The notes: a model not told the origin generated them from the letters alone. DNA of 64,000 nt from Poronia punctata (GCA_022579005.1 MU401555.1:62001-126000), one strand, 5' to 3'. Shown: positions 47,202-56,924, numbered from the stretch's first letter. Program-made: numbers and translations.

Positions 47202-47861
47202 ATGTCGTCGCCCAACTTTGGCGACATCGCTGGTGCGGCAGCGAACACGGCCGAAAACGACAATATCGAAATGGCCCCCGCGACCGCGGCCCCTCAGACC
47301 GTCGCAGCAAATAGAGCTCGTGTCCTAGACTGGCTCGAGGCCCCGTCGAACTACAATGGTGATCGGGCTACCGCGATCACCGAACGATCCACAGAGGAGG
47401 ATGACGGCATGGATGTATTCATGGACGAGGCCAGGGAAGAAACGCCATACATTGATGTCACTAAATTATTGGTAACCCCGGCACGCCATGCATACGCCGG
47501 TGCCCGACGGTTTAAGCGAAGCGAGCGCAAGGCAAAGCTCAAAGTGCTCTCAGAAGACCCCGCCGACGCCGCCCAAGCTGGTCAAAATGCCGGTGGATCT
47601 CGTCGTCCTCTTACCGAGCCCGAGGCGCAGCTTGCTAAAGTGGAGGCAGCAAGACTCGCCTGGTTGGATAAGAAGGCAGTCGTGGCCCAAAAGGAAGCCA
47701 TAATGGCTCAGAAGGAACTAGAGGCCGCCCGAGCAAAAGCTGAGACGGCCCAGGCAGAGGCGGAGGCGGCCAAGGCGTATGCCGATTTCCTCCAGGCCCA
47801 AGTCGATAGTCAGTCTAGTGGCGGACAAGGAGAGAGCCGCGGCGGACAAGGCGGTGTCTGA
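47202..47861 (+). CDS. RGG-rich coiled-coil protein, copy 2 (truncated)
   Basis: 219 aa from the ATG at 47202; the frame is open further upstream but the ATG context matches copy 1. The N terminus (NFGDIAGAAANTAEN) and the RVLDW segment match copy 1. A helical region rich in Ala/Lys/Gln/Glu (AQKEAIMAQKELEAARAKA) corresponds to its coiled coil. The Gly-rich tail stops after GGQGESRGGQGGV at a TGA. The bases after the stop continue in frame as GGGQSLDGQ, so a CGA to TGA change probably cut off a longer RGG tail. Compared with copy 1 most of the RNA-binding tail is missing. Tandem duplication is shown by the copied promoter and 3' flank. Confidence 0.7.
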   Translation: MSSPNFGDIAGAAANTAENDNIEMAPATAAPQTVAANRARVLDWLEAPSNYNGDRATAITERSTEEDDGMDVFMDEAREETPYIDVTKLLVTPARHAYAGARRFKRSERKAKLKVLSEDPADAAQAGQNAGGSRRPLTEPEAQLAKVEAARLAWLDKKAVVAQKEAIMAQKELEAARAKAETAQAEAEAAKAYADFLQAQVDSQSSGGQGESRGGQGGV

Positions 47862-48872
47862 GGCGGTGGTCAGTCCCTCGACGGCCAAAGTGTCACTGTC
47901 GAGGACGGTGAGCTTGGCTATGACCAGGAACATGATAGCCACACAGCCGTGGGGAAAAAAAAAACTTGACAATGTCTTTCTCTCTAATCACCGAGATGTC
48001 TGGACGCGTGCTGATGTACCATGATGTCCCTTGGGGTCAAACCTATATGGAGATAGTCGTGAGGTGATGGAAAGAAGGAGTTTTTATGCGCTCTATACTA
48101 CTTGTTATCTTGCAGGCTAATGAGTTGACAACCACTGAAAATGGGACAATAAGACCATGCTTGCACGCATCTAATTGAAATTAACATTATGCTCTGTGTA
48201 GTATGTCGTAAGATCAAAAACGTGACATTGTTTTACTCTTACTGGGGTCTCCTTGCTGTTGTGGCTGTTGTGGCTGTTGTGGCTGTCTTGCTAACCGCGA
48301 CCCTTGTAGGTAAATCCTCTTGGCATGCAGCCTAATGCGAGACATATCAAATTGAGAACCTAGATCGACCCTAGATTCGCGGCCCGTGTGTGGAGGTGGG
48401 GGCGGGGGAGACAGTAGATACTAAGAGGTAGGTAGGCAGTTTAAAATAAACACCGTCCATGTCTGCCGTTTACCCATTTTCATGTCAACGCTCATACCCA
48501 CCTTCTCATGTGCGTGTAGAAAGGTAACTTGCCATTCAGATAGTTGCTTTGATTAGCAAGTGTCAAGTCAACAAGAACTGGTCAAAACATTTCCAAAAAG
48601 GCACACGGCTTGTTGTTACAGGTTCTACTTAAAACGGGAAGCGATGAAAGAGCCATGTAAGGGCAGTATCGGAGCGAAGAGCATAGTATAGAAGAATGAA
48701 GTGGAAATATTATTTATGTATGCATCTCCGTTTCAGTACCTGACAGATTTAAATCACGATGGCGTAATTGAACCTTTTGGGATTGGTACTATCGACACTC
48801 TATAAAAGGTAGGTAACACCGTAACAGGAGTGATTTCTCATGTGGCTTTGGTAGCGCTGCCAGGTTATTCGT
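47862..48872. other. Intergenic region with decayed RGG-gene 3' sequence
   Basis: Begins with residual reading frame from the truncated RGG gene (to about 48070), then the repeated 3' flank. A 9-bp tandem repeat (TGTTGTGGC, about three copies) is at 48257-48284. No intact gene was found. Confidence 0.5.
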
Positions 48873-49447
48873 CTAAGGAGCCTTCATGGGCAGTAGTTGG
48901 TCAGGCTCGGGCAAGAACAATAACAAAATATCTGCCATGCTATTGACAGCCTTCTCCCACTTACGTCGTTCAGTAGCCGTCATAGGGATCGTGGGAGCCA
49001 AGTCTTTGACTTTGTTCTTGCTAGACTCCTCTGTATCTGTTGAAATATCTGGTCGGGACATACCACTCAGGAGTTCTTTCATCTTGGCTTCACAGCTCTG
49101 AATCCTGTCTTCGTAGTCTTTGATGATTGCAGTGGTTTCCTTCTCCTTCCTCTCGTAGAGTTGCGTCATGTCATCGCACAATGTCTTGTAGGCCGTCTTA
49201 AGTTGTTGGATCTCGGTCTTGTCCTGTTCTTTGGCCTTTTCGAGGTTCTCGCGTTCTTCTTGCAGCTTGCTCCAGTTTCGTTCGAGGTTCTCCTCATCGG
49301 TCTTGAGCTGTTGTTCTCTTGTGGCAATGGCGGCCAGTATCTCCTAGAATAGTTGTCAGGTCATCTCGTGAACTGGGCTCGGGATTGTTCTCTTACCTGT
49401 ACTTTTGTCTCTAGCTGTTGAGCGATGTCACTGATTGGTTGATCCAT
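48873..49447 (-). CDS. Small coiled-coil protein
   Basis: Exon 1 is 49447-49397 (MDQPISDIAQQLETKVQ) and exon 2 is 49343-48873, joined across a 53-bp intron (GTAAGA ... CTAG). The protein has 173 aa. Residues about 15-105 form a long heptad-pattern helix rich in Glu, Lys, Gln and Leu, with few Pro or Gly, so a coiled coil is very likely. A short Ser/Thr-rich linker (DISTDTEESSKNK) leads to a C-terminal segment with KWEKAVNSMADILLLFLP. No family recognised. It is divergent from the RGG protein at 49825 with 377 bp between starts, and one TACATGTA lies in that shared region. Confidence 0.7.
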
Positions 49448-49824
49448 CTTTGCGACCTTCGTAACCTGTAGTTCAGATGCTGGACTTGTAATGGTGAGAA
49501 ACCAAAGGTTGAGCCGGGGATATTTGTACCTACTGAAAGTTAGAGATGCTGTGATGGGACACAGTAGGTAACGAACATCAAGTACGTACATACATGTAGG
49601 TGCTTGTGCGGCAACATACCATGGTACTTTGTTTAACTAGATACTTACCTACCTACCTAAGCTACCTGCCCTACTTCTCCTTCTTTACCTCTTCCCGACC
49701 TCATTTTTCTCTACCTCTTCCCTACCACTTCCCGCATTCCTATCAAATAACGACAATTCTCCTGTCAAAACGCTTTCATTATCAACAAAATTATTACTGT
49801 CCACGGAATAAAAAGACAAAGACC
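49448..49824. promoter_or_regulatory. Divergent promoter, coiled-coil and third RGG gene
   Basis: TACATGTA at 49591-49598 lies between the divergent starts. A CT-rich leader (49640-49740) precedes the RGG gene. Confidence 0.55.
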
Positions 49825-50889
49825 ATGTCTAATACAAAGGAGGATGCGCATGACGACGTAGACGTCCGTAATCCTGCCGATGCCCCAGCACTCGACGCGA
49901 ACGAAAAAAGAGATGATGAAGAAGGTGACAAGGCCGAAAAACAACTTGTTCCTGCTGCTGTTGGTGCTGCCTCCCAGGGAGGAGACGTGACCCAAGGCCC
50001 ACAGGTTGGCCAACATGCTGTTCTAGACACGAGTTCGGCCAGGTTAATGTACTCCCAACGGGGCAATCCCCAGGGTGATTTCATATCATACCATCCAAAT
50101 ACGGGCACGTATGGCATGACTTCCACGACTGTAGCGTCGGGCAACCAGTTTGTGGAGGCCAGCTTGAGAATGATACAGCCGCGCGAGGACAGTATGATGT
50201 CCTGGACAGTCAACCAAGTACCTCGCCATATCGTCGACAAGATTGAAAGGGCTGAAAGGAGCTACTATTCTCAAAATGAGTCATCTGTCCCGGGACGAGA
50301 GGAGCTGGAGGAAATGCACCGACAGGTCGAAGAGTTTGAGGAATCCATTGCCGATGACATCGCTCGGGATGTAGAACTTCGTATCGCTGCTATTCGACGC
50401 ACCATGACAGGCGCAACCGAACCTGTTCCTGTGGCAGAGCCCGCACAGCGAGCTGCCCCGACAATCCCCGCTGCGCCTGCCCCCCGACATACAGCACGTC
50501 AGCAGCCAAATGACCATTTGGAAGAGCTTCGACGCCAAAGCCGGGAGAACGCCCTCAATATTGCTCGTACCAGATCGATGTTAGCTACCATGGAAGTGTT
50601 GGCCCTCGAACTGGAGGAAGCGCTTCGAGCTGTTGGCGGCCAGTACAGAGGCGGACGAGGTCGGGTCGGGTTCAACGCCGAGGACCATATAATGGAACTT
50701 GAGGCTCTTGAACGGGCTAAAGAGTGTCAAGACGATGAGCGGCTGGAAAATCGTGGCGGACAAGATCGAGGTGGATATCGAGGTGGACGAAGTCAATATC
50801 GAGGACGGTACCGGGCACAAGGACCTTACCACCGCCGAAACCGTCGTGGTCGTCGTAGTGATCGTGGGAGTGGTCAGGGCTTTGATTGA
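49825..50889 (+). CDS. RGG-rich protein, third family-like member
   Basis: 354 aa from ATG 49825; the frame is open upstream but this ATG starts MSNTKEDAHDD, like MSN/MSS starts of its neighbours. An acidic N terminus is followed by a central region (SYHPNTGTYGMTSTTVASG), then a helical stretch (EELEEMHRQVEEFEESIADD) and a second helix (RRQSRENALNIARTRSML). The tail (from about residue 270) is Arg/Gly/Tyr-rich (QYRGGRGRVG, GGQDRGGYRGG, RGRYRAQG) and ends GSGQGFD. Domain order matches the RGG genes at 45185 and 47202, although sequence identity is weak outside the tail. Its 3' end lies only 72 bp from the stop of pseudo-helicase B on the other strand. Likely RNA binding; unproven. Confidence 0.75.
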   Translation: MSNTKEDAHDDVDVRNPADAPALDANEKRDDEEGDKAEKQLVPAAVGAASQGGDVTQGPQVGQHAVLDTSSARLMYSQRGNPQGDFISYHPNTGTYGMTSTTVASGNQFVEASLRMIQPREDSMMSWTVNQVPRHIVDKIERAERSYYSQNESSVPGREELEEMHRQVEEFEESIADDIARDVELRIAAIRRTMTGATEPVPVAEPAQRAAPTIPAAPAPRHTARQQPNDHLEELRRQSRENALNIARTRSMLATMEVLALELEEALRAVGGQYRGGRGRVGFNAEDHIMELEALERAKECQDDERLENRGGQDRGGYRGGRSQYRGRYRAQGPYHRRNRRGRRSDRGSGQGFD

Positions 50890-50961
50890 TAGAGCAATGG
50901 TTATAGAGAGGCTTATCCTGGGGGACATCCCAGGACAGCAAGTCAATTAGCTTTAAACTAT

Positions 50962-52986
50962 CTAAACTCTCTCAATTACATCAGGCCAGGGGATTCCCGT
51001 CTTCTTGACCATCTTCATGTAGGCCGAAACATCTACCTGGGTAAGTCCTCTAGCAAAGACGGTGCCATCCTGGGCCCTCTCTAATTCTTTGTAAAGGGCA
51101 TTGAAACCACCAGTCCTTGTCGTCGCCCGGCCTATCGCAACACTGATGTTGATAGAAAGGAATTCGTGCCCCTGGACAACGCCTACATCTTGATACGACC
51201 CGACTTCAATGCCTGTTACAGGTCCCCGGGTTGCAGTGTTGTTAGGGAAGTAGACTTGCTGATGCAAAAACGCCCATAGCAATTCCTCTTCGATGCAAGC
51301 AATCTGTTCGGCATTTAGAGGAGTGCTTGCCCATTGTCGCGCTGATATGTCAGCCAGTCCGATTGTCTGGCATAGCTGCTTGTAAAAGGACAGGATGACT
51401 CGGCAAATTGCCAAGTCCATCACAATTCCGTTATTCAATGTAGCTGTAACCCTCATTGGTGACGAGTCCTCAATCCTCTCCTGGTTAGATAGGATCATGC
51501 CAACAAACAGCCACATCATGCCCTGGTTGGCCTTTTCCCGGAGAAGTGGCATGCACAGGGGTCCTAGGGCTCCTAGCGTAGGATTCATGTTAGACCCCCT
51601 TGTAAAACAAGGGGCCTGACTGGAGATGATGGCTGCCATCATCAAAAGGGCTCTGCGCACCGGTTCGTCGTATCCCTTTGTTGTCGCGCATTCCACCAGC
51701 CACTTGGACTGCCAAGGTAGATGCCACATCTTCTCGTCCAGGCAGACTTGCAACATCGACTTGCCATGGCGTGTCAGACGCCATAGGCTCCGATCATCGC
51801 CCTTCTCCACAAGCCCCAAGACACCGAGCCTCCGATATCGATCATCCAACGCCCCGTGATGGACAGGCGCGAGCATCGGGTAATCCCTGATCCGCCTGGT
51901 ACCCTCTCGACTCAAGAGCCCGACGTGCATCAGAGCGAGCTCCTGGAGCTGAGCACCCCAAGCCATGCCGAACAACTCGCTACCCCGATCTCTGCCCACG
52001 TTGGGGTCGTATAAGGTAACAACCTTTACCGGGACTGTCGACTTGGTGGCCCAAGCCATGACCAACTCAGATTCATACTGGGTCATGACTCGGAATGCCC
52101 AGATGACTTGAGAGGTATCGTTGTCAAAGACCCGGTACATGATTCGGTCTGATGAGACGATGACACTAATGTCTGTAGCTACCGAAATCAGGCATGTCGG
52201 GTCCACCTCTATACATTGACTGTTGTGGACGATGTCGGCCAAGCTATGTCTTGCATTATGGATGCTGGAGATATCAATCGTTGACAACGATGGCAGCTCT
52301 TCTCTCAAGGAGTGATAGGTAGAATAGCTCAATATGATTCTTTGCTTGTTAGACACGGCTTCGTGGATGACGGTATTCGGATCGACATCGGGGCCACTGA
52401 TCATTTGGACGGTCGGGGATGGCGTGGATTCCGTCGCTCGTAGAGAGGTCGAACGGGTATGGACGACTCGAGAAATGGCCCTCATTACCCTCTCTGATTT
52501 CCAAGATCCGGCGAGGAATATGGCGACTTTGCCCTTTTTCTCAATGTCGCGGAGCCATTGGATGAGGTGAAAGTACATGTATTCGGTAGTTAGGTCGGGC
52601 AACATGGTTACCTCGATGATTAGCACCAGGCCCTTGCCATTCTTGATGCTATCGCGTAGAGGCGACACTTGTTCTCCCATACCAAACATATGTACAAGGT
52701 CACTGACCGCTCTAATGGTGAGAGGGCCGGTGTAATCGTTTTTTCCGACGCCAGATCGGAGGCCGTCGTTGCACAAGACAGTCTCTTCGGATATCTTTGT
52801 CGCCGCGAGGTAAATAACCTTGAATGAATGGGCGGTGGCCCATTCAAAGGCATATTGGACAAATGTCGAATCTAGGCCACTCATAGGTGTACCGTAAATA
52901 TTCAGGGCTTCTGGGATGCTGGTATCCCGTACCATCTCTAGCATGCTAGAGATGACCTTTTCTTTCTGACGCCAATCAGAACTCAT
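50962..52986 (-). CDS. Degenerate DEAH-box helicase-like protein, copy B
   Basis: A single exon, 674 aa. It is collinear with the protein at 41187-43265. The P-loop position reads GTPMSGLDS (residues 32-40), motif II reads IEVT (124-127) after VLI, and motif III reads AGS (159-161). KVIYLAATKISEETVLCND matches the motif Ia area of copy A. ISVIVSSDRIMYRVFDND corresponds to the strand before the motif V loop of DEAH proteins, and MAWATKSTVPVKVVTLY to the motif VI region, here without the arginines. C-terminal segments WLVECATTKGYDEPVRRALL and EEELLWAFLHQQVYF are shared with copy A. The paralogues differ by many substitutions, so the duplication is old and selection has kept the frame. Inactive helicase scaffold is the likeliest reading. 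Confidence 0.72.
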   Translation of the reverse strand: MSSDWRQKEKVISSMLEMVRDTSIPEALNIYGTPMSGLDSTFVQYAFEWATAHSFKVIYLAATKISEETVLCNDGLRSGVGKNDYTGPLTIRAVSDLVHMFGMGEQVSPLRDSIKNGKGLVLIIEVTMLPDLTTEYMYFHLIQWLRDIEKKGKVAIFLAGSWKSERVMRAISRVVHTRSTSLRATESTPSPTVQMISGPDVDPNTVIHEAVSNKQRIILSYSTYHSLREELPSLSTIDISSIHNARHSLADIVHNSQCIEVDPTCLISVATDISVIVSSDRIMYRVFDNDTSQVIWAFRVMTQYESELVMAWATKSTVPVKVVTLYDPNVGRDRGSELFGMAWGAQLQELALMHVGLLSREGTRRIRDYPMLAPVHHGALDDRYRRLGVLGLVEKGDDRSLWRLTRHGKSMLQVCLDEKMWHLPWQSKWLVECATTKGYDEPVRRALLMMAAIISSQAPCFTRGSNMNPTLGALGPLCMPLLREKANQGMMWLFVGMILSNQERIEDSSPMRVTATLNNGIVMDLAICRVILSFYKQLCQTIGLADISARQWASTPLNAEQIACIEEELLWAFLHQQVYFPNNTATRGPVTGIEVGSYQDVGVVQGHEFLSINISVAIGRATTRTGGFNALYKELERAQDGTVFARGLTQVDVSAYMKMVKKTGIPWPDVIERV

Positions 52987-53469
52987 CTTGATGGTTATGA
53001 GAGTGAAGATTCTAGATCAAAGATAAAGATTCCGAATCAGGTTGGAGAAGTCTAAACCTTGGAGGAATTCCCTGGGAGGTGTTTGGGAAGATGGACTCAT
53101 ACAATGTCAAGGTGTATTGGTAAGGGCCATGGAATAGGCGTCAGGATACTTGGATGGGCACCTACATGTACATCATTCTCGGTAAGTACCTAATGTAACC
53201 TGCATACTTGGATTTGACCAATAATGTAACGAGGTCTACTAAGATGGTCCACGCTACGAGGTAGTCTTGAGAAGTACCTAAGTATGCAAGTACCTATCCA
53301 TTGATTCATGTTGGTTCTGCCATCAACATTTTCACTACGTACCTACATGTAGGTACCTGCCTAGAATGTATCTAAACAACCAAGGTCACCTTTGACACGA
53401 ATGCAAAGATACGTGCAAGCTACCCGTACAACCCAACAAGATTTCTTGAGATCACGACAATTCCGAATC
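52987..53469. promoter_or_regulatory. Divergent promoter with two TACATGTA sites and an 18-bp palindrome
   Basis: TACATGTA occurs at 53163-53170 and at 53344-53351. The second is the core of an 18-bp perfect palindrome, GTACCTACATGTAGGTAC (53339-53356). The region separates pseudo-helicase B from the acidic protein gene. Confidence 0.65.
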
Positions 53470-53841
53470 ATGTCTGGAATCCGGGAAGGCGCTCGTGTTC
53501 TACGGGATGCGGCTGATTACGCTCAGCCTTTACCAGATGCTCAGGATAAAGAAGAGGGCCAACAAAAAAAGCAAGAACAGAAGATTTGTGATGATAAATA
53601 CGAAGACGAAGAAAACAAAGAAGACGAGAAAGACGAAAAGGACGAAAAAGACAATAAAGACAATGGTACAGACTATGAATACGCCCCTATGGTCACTACA
53701 GACCAGTCGGAACAGGCCAAAGATATGGTCGACGTGGGACCTATGCAAGGAGTCAGAATCCGGATTCCAGAATCGGGTATTCCAGAGGTCAACCCAACGT
53801 CAATTATAAACCAACATGTTTTCGCCCGCACCGTTTTTTAA
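53470..53841 (+). CDS. Small acidic/Lys-rich protein
   Basis: 123 aa from the ATG at 53470 (MSGIREGARVLRDAADY); an in-frame ATG at 53401 would add 23 residues. The neighbouring genes of this region also begin MS-, which favours 53470. A long central run (about residues 24-68) is nearly all Glu, Asp and Lys with repeated DEKDEK, so it is highly charged and disordered. A short C-terminal block (GVRIRIPESGIPEVNP) may form a strand. No family recognised, and translation is not certain: low-complexity frames can be open by chance, but the frame is uninterrupted and the start context is reasonable. Confidence 0.5.
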   Translation: MSGIREGARVLRDAADYAQPLPDAQDKEEGQQKKQEQKICDDKYEDEENKEDEKDEKDEKDNKDNGTDYEYAPMVTTDQSEQAKDMVDVGPMQGVRIRIPESGIPEVNPTSIINQHVFARTVF

Positions 53842-55352
53842 TACACAAAAAACGGTATCGAACCCCTAGGGTCTACTATATGCCACCGATACCAAAAACG
53901 CATTTAGGCTGCCCTCGGCTATGGCAGACTTGGCATATGTTGGTGTTGGCGGCCATGACGCAGAGGAGGTGTAGTAATTGCCAGCCCTGACGTGGAGGAT
54001 AAGATGTTGTAATACAAGATGATTACAGTCACAAAATGCCCAGTTTTATACTGATCATTGTTTTCCGTGCAAAGGTGACATGGCAGGTTAAGCCTAAACT
54101 ACCTAACGTAGTGTCTATGATATGGCGGTCTGTGCGGCATCCTGGTAATACAACGTCGTCGACTTAAGGTATGCCAAGAGACAAGGATCGTAGTTTGAGT
54201 CATGTAGATCCATGCATAGATAGGGCTGAAAGTGGCACCAAGACATACATCAAGACTAGGGCTAGCTCATATTACGTGTTATATGTACTGTACAAGCAAG
54301 CCCACTGTGAAGACAGGCTGCAAAGGGACCGATAGCAATACGGCGGGCTTAATTATTGATCGAATTGTAGGGCAATGGCCAAGGATGCATGGGTCGCAAG
54401 GATCGATAGCAAGGGATATATTGGACGCAGGGACCTATTGACCTGTATTGTGTTGCAATCAATCGGTCGCATGGTAGCAGAGGATCTATCGGTCGCAAGA
54501 TATGTCGGTTGTCAGCATCTGATGGATTGTGCAGTATTTAATCGGTACCATGGGGGGCTACTCGTAACTGGTCGCGAAATTCTTTGCAAAATGCGTCGGT
54601 CGAAGAGAGTTTATAGGTTACAAATGAAGCGGATCTTGGGGCGCACCGCAATATGTTCGTAGGAAATTGGGTCCCAAACCGGTGTATTGGCGTGGCCTAA
54701 TTAAATGAATTAGCCCGAGTCTTACGAATATATCGACAGCCATCGGTTTTACTAGAGTACTTGCAAAAACATTAGAATGTATACAAACGCAAACTCATCT
54801 TTAATTTACATATTATACAACTTGATGACGTTGATTGTAGAAAGGTAGGAAGGTAGGTAGTCTTGACGGGCACTAGACAGATGACAAATGTATTCATGAG
54901 ACATTGGCTGGCTGCCCACAACGTCGCGACCTGTATCATGCTAAAAGCCAATTGATCTTGGCTTCTAGTACGGTGCGCTCTGTTTGGTATGACCAAAACA
55001 AGGAAAAAAGATAAGGTACCGGATGGAACGGGAATACATGTAGGGGAGAAAACTTTTCATGAAGGTAGCTAGCAACATGTATATAAGTACCTACGTACAT
55101 GTACGTTAGATATGTACTCGAGGAATACATACATGTACCCAGCCATGTATTTTAGGTACATTACCCGTCAAGATGGTCCTATGGAACTATTATTGTTAAA
55201 CACTATATACTCTACATGTAGGCCACGGCGGTTTGTGTCCTACAAGTGCCCTACACACTCGTCTATTAGCAGTAAATGTCTTAAATGACGGCCTCCACGC
55301 CAACTGTTGATCGGTCACATCCTTCACATGAAAGACAGATCGCATAGAAACT
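53842..55352. other. Intergenic region rich in TACATGTA palindromes, possible relic
   Basis: About 1.5 kb. A stretch at 54300-54660 has recurring GGTCGCAAG/ATCGGTCGC words and an open frame of 95 codons without recognisable features; it may be a decayed element. TACATGTA is at 55035-55042, 55096-55103, 55130-55137 and 55213-55220, so four copies lie within 320 bp of the QFW copy 2 start. Confidence 0.45.
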
Positions 55353-56364
55353 ATGGATCAAGTATTTCGAGTAGACTTGAATGAGGAGGAGAAAAAGCGA
55401 CGCAATGAGGTTGTAGCCTCTTTTGCGAAAAAAAGACCGGAACAAGTATCCAGTCTGCTTGGAGCCTACAAACGGGCTGTCCCACAGGCAGTTGTCAGAA
55501 GGCTTTCGAGGCTAGAAAAGCTACCCCGAATCTCAGCCAGTTATCAATTCTGGTTCGAGGATAAATTGGTTTGGGAAACCTATAACCTTAGTGTGTTCAC
55601 CATCTTCATTTTCTTCTTCGCCGGGTTGGCTAATCATTCACTATCTAGATCGACAACAGTTCCCTTGGCCCGCACCGGACAAACATGGCCCACCGTTCAG
55701 TCTTACGTACCATGAGGCCTATATAAAGAAAGAGGACCCTCACACTCTCCCCGAAGTCCAGCAATCAAGCGTGTCTGGACAGGCAGAAGACAGCAAGGAA
55801 AAGTCGGATGACTGGGCAGATGCTGAGGCCATCCCCGAGACCTGGCCCGTCGCTCGAAGTGTGGCCGGGCCAGGTATTACAAATGCCCACGCGAACACAG
55901 ATGAGAGTCGCCAGATCTGGGTCCAGTTGTACCCCGGATATTTGTGGCCAGCAGGATGCCTGCCTTTCGAGGTACCAGTGCCCATCAACATGAACCCCCG
56001 ACTCGTTTTGGCCGCGAAACCCAAGGAGCTTGAGAGCCTCATGTTGGAACTATGTAAAAGGTTCTCACCACACGAGCCCTGGTGCATTCGTTTCTTTGCA
56101 AAATCCAAAGTAGACCCAAAGGCGCCATACGGTGTCCGTCTCTGGGTCCGGATCGACTGGCCAGATTTCATAGACCGCAGCAACCAGACATGGCGCCAGT
56201 TACTATACCGCGCCGGCGTTTACTTGATGAAATGGTACAGTCGCCTCCTAGACGGCGAGATAGTGCACATACTGAATGACTTGGAGACGTCACGGATCAT
56301 GGAGTGGGACCAGCATCACACCCTGTTTAGATATGTCCAGACCCAGTGGTCCACAAAGCATTGA
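55353..56364 (+). CDS. QFW-family protein, copy 2 (novel family)
   Basis: Exon 1 is 55353-55590 and exon 2 is 55649-56364, giving 317 aa. The donor is GTGTGTT, the branch site GGCTAATC and the acceptor ATCTAG. The N-terminal block (RVDLNEEEKKRRNEV ... ISASYQFWFEDKLVW) and the block after the intron (QFPWPAPDKHGPPFSLTY) align with 43753-44687, with the intron at the same place. Copy 2 then has a longer unique C-terminal part: WVQLYPGYLWPAGCLPF, PHEPWCIRFFAKSKV and GVRLWVRIDWPDFIDRS, which look like a folded beta-rich domain. No known family. The exon 1 donor is the one that keeps phase; another cannot be excluded. Confidence 0.72.
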
Positions 56365-56924
56365 CAAGTTTCATAGACACCCACAGGACAGGAGGTCTCC
56401 TAGCTGTCGTCAGAGACCTGCCGGTGGAATCGAAAATTTGCTGCAAGTGTCGTAGTAAGCAGCAAGCTTGACAAGGCTTTCAAGCCATCAAACCAATAGT
56501 CTACCAATTCTACATACTACGTCAATAAAATACCTATCATGTCTTATAAGAAGGATCGATGCATCTTTTACAATACCTACTCGACGAGTAGGTACTGAGA
56601 GTAGATCTGGGTACATATTATTAGGAGGTTGCTGGTCCCTAAAAAGGCTGCGTTCTTTCCCCACGAGCCCGGTAGCTCCTGTTCTGTTTACTGACCTATG
56701 ACGCCTACATGTTAGTATGAAATTTTCTCGAGTCGCACCTGATCATCTTAACCAGGATGTAACACTTAATGATGGCTTATACAGATAGACAGGACAGTAG
56801 GTAGGTACCTAAATGTGTAGTTGATGCATTGCACAAGTTCTATAGTTTATAACGTGCGTTGATTCGGCCGGTGGTAATAACGTAATCCCAAGATCCTGAA
56901 TAGCACCCTAAACACAGTAAAACC
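56365..56924. other. Intergenic region
   Basis: About 560 bp. A near-match to the palindrome (CTACATGTTAG, 56705) and TAGGTAGGTACCTAA (about 56798-56812) lie upstream of the next locus. No gene was found. Confidence 0.4.

Noticed and set aside
49600..49824. Upstream extension of the third RGG protein from 49600
   Set aside because: Composition is CT-rich leader sequence, and the ATG at 49825 gives an MS- start like the neighbouring genes.
54375..54662. 95-codon plus frame as a transposase remnant
   Set aside because: No transposase motif, terminal repeat or target duplication could be seen; kept only as an unassigned stretch.
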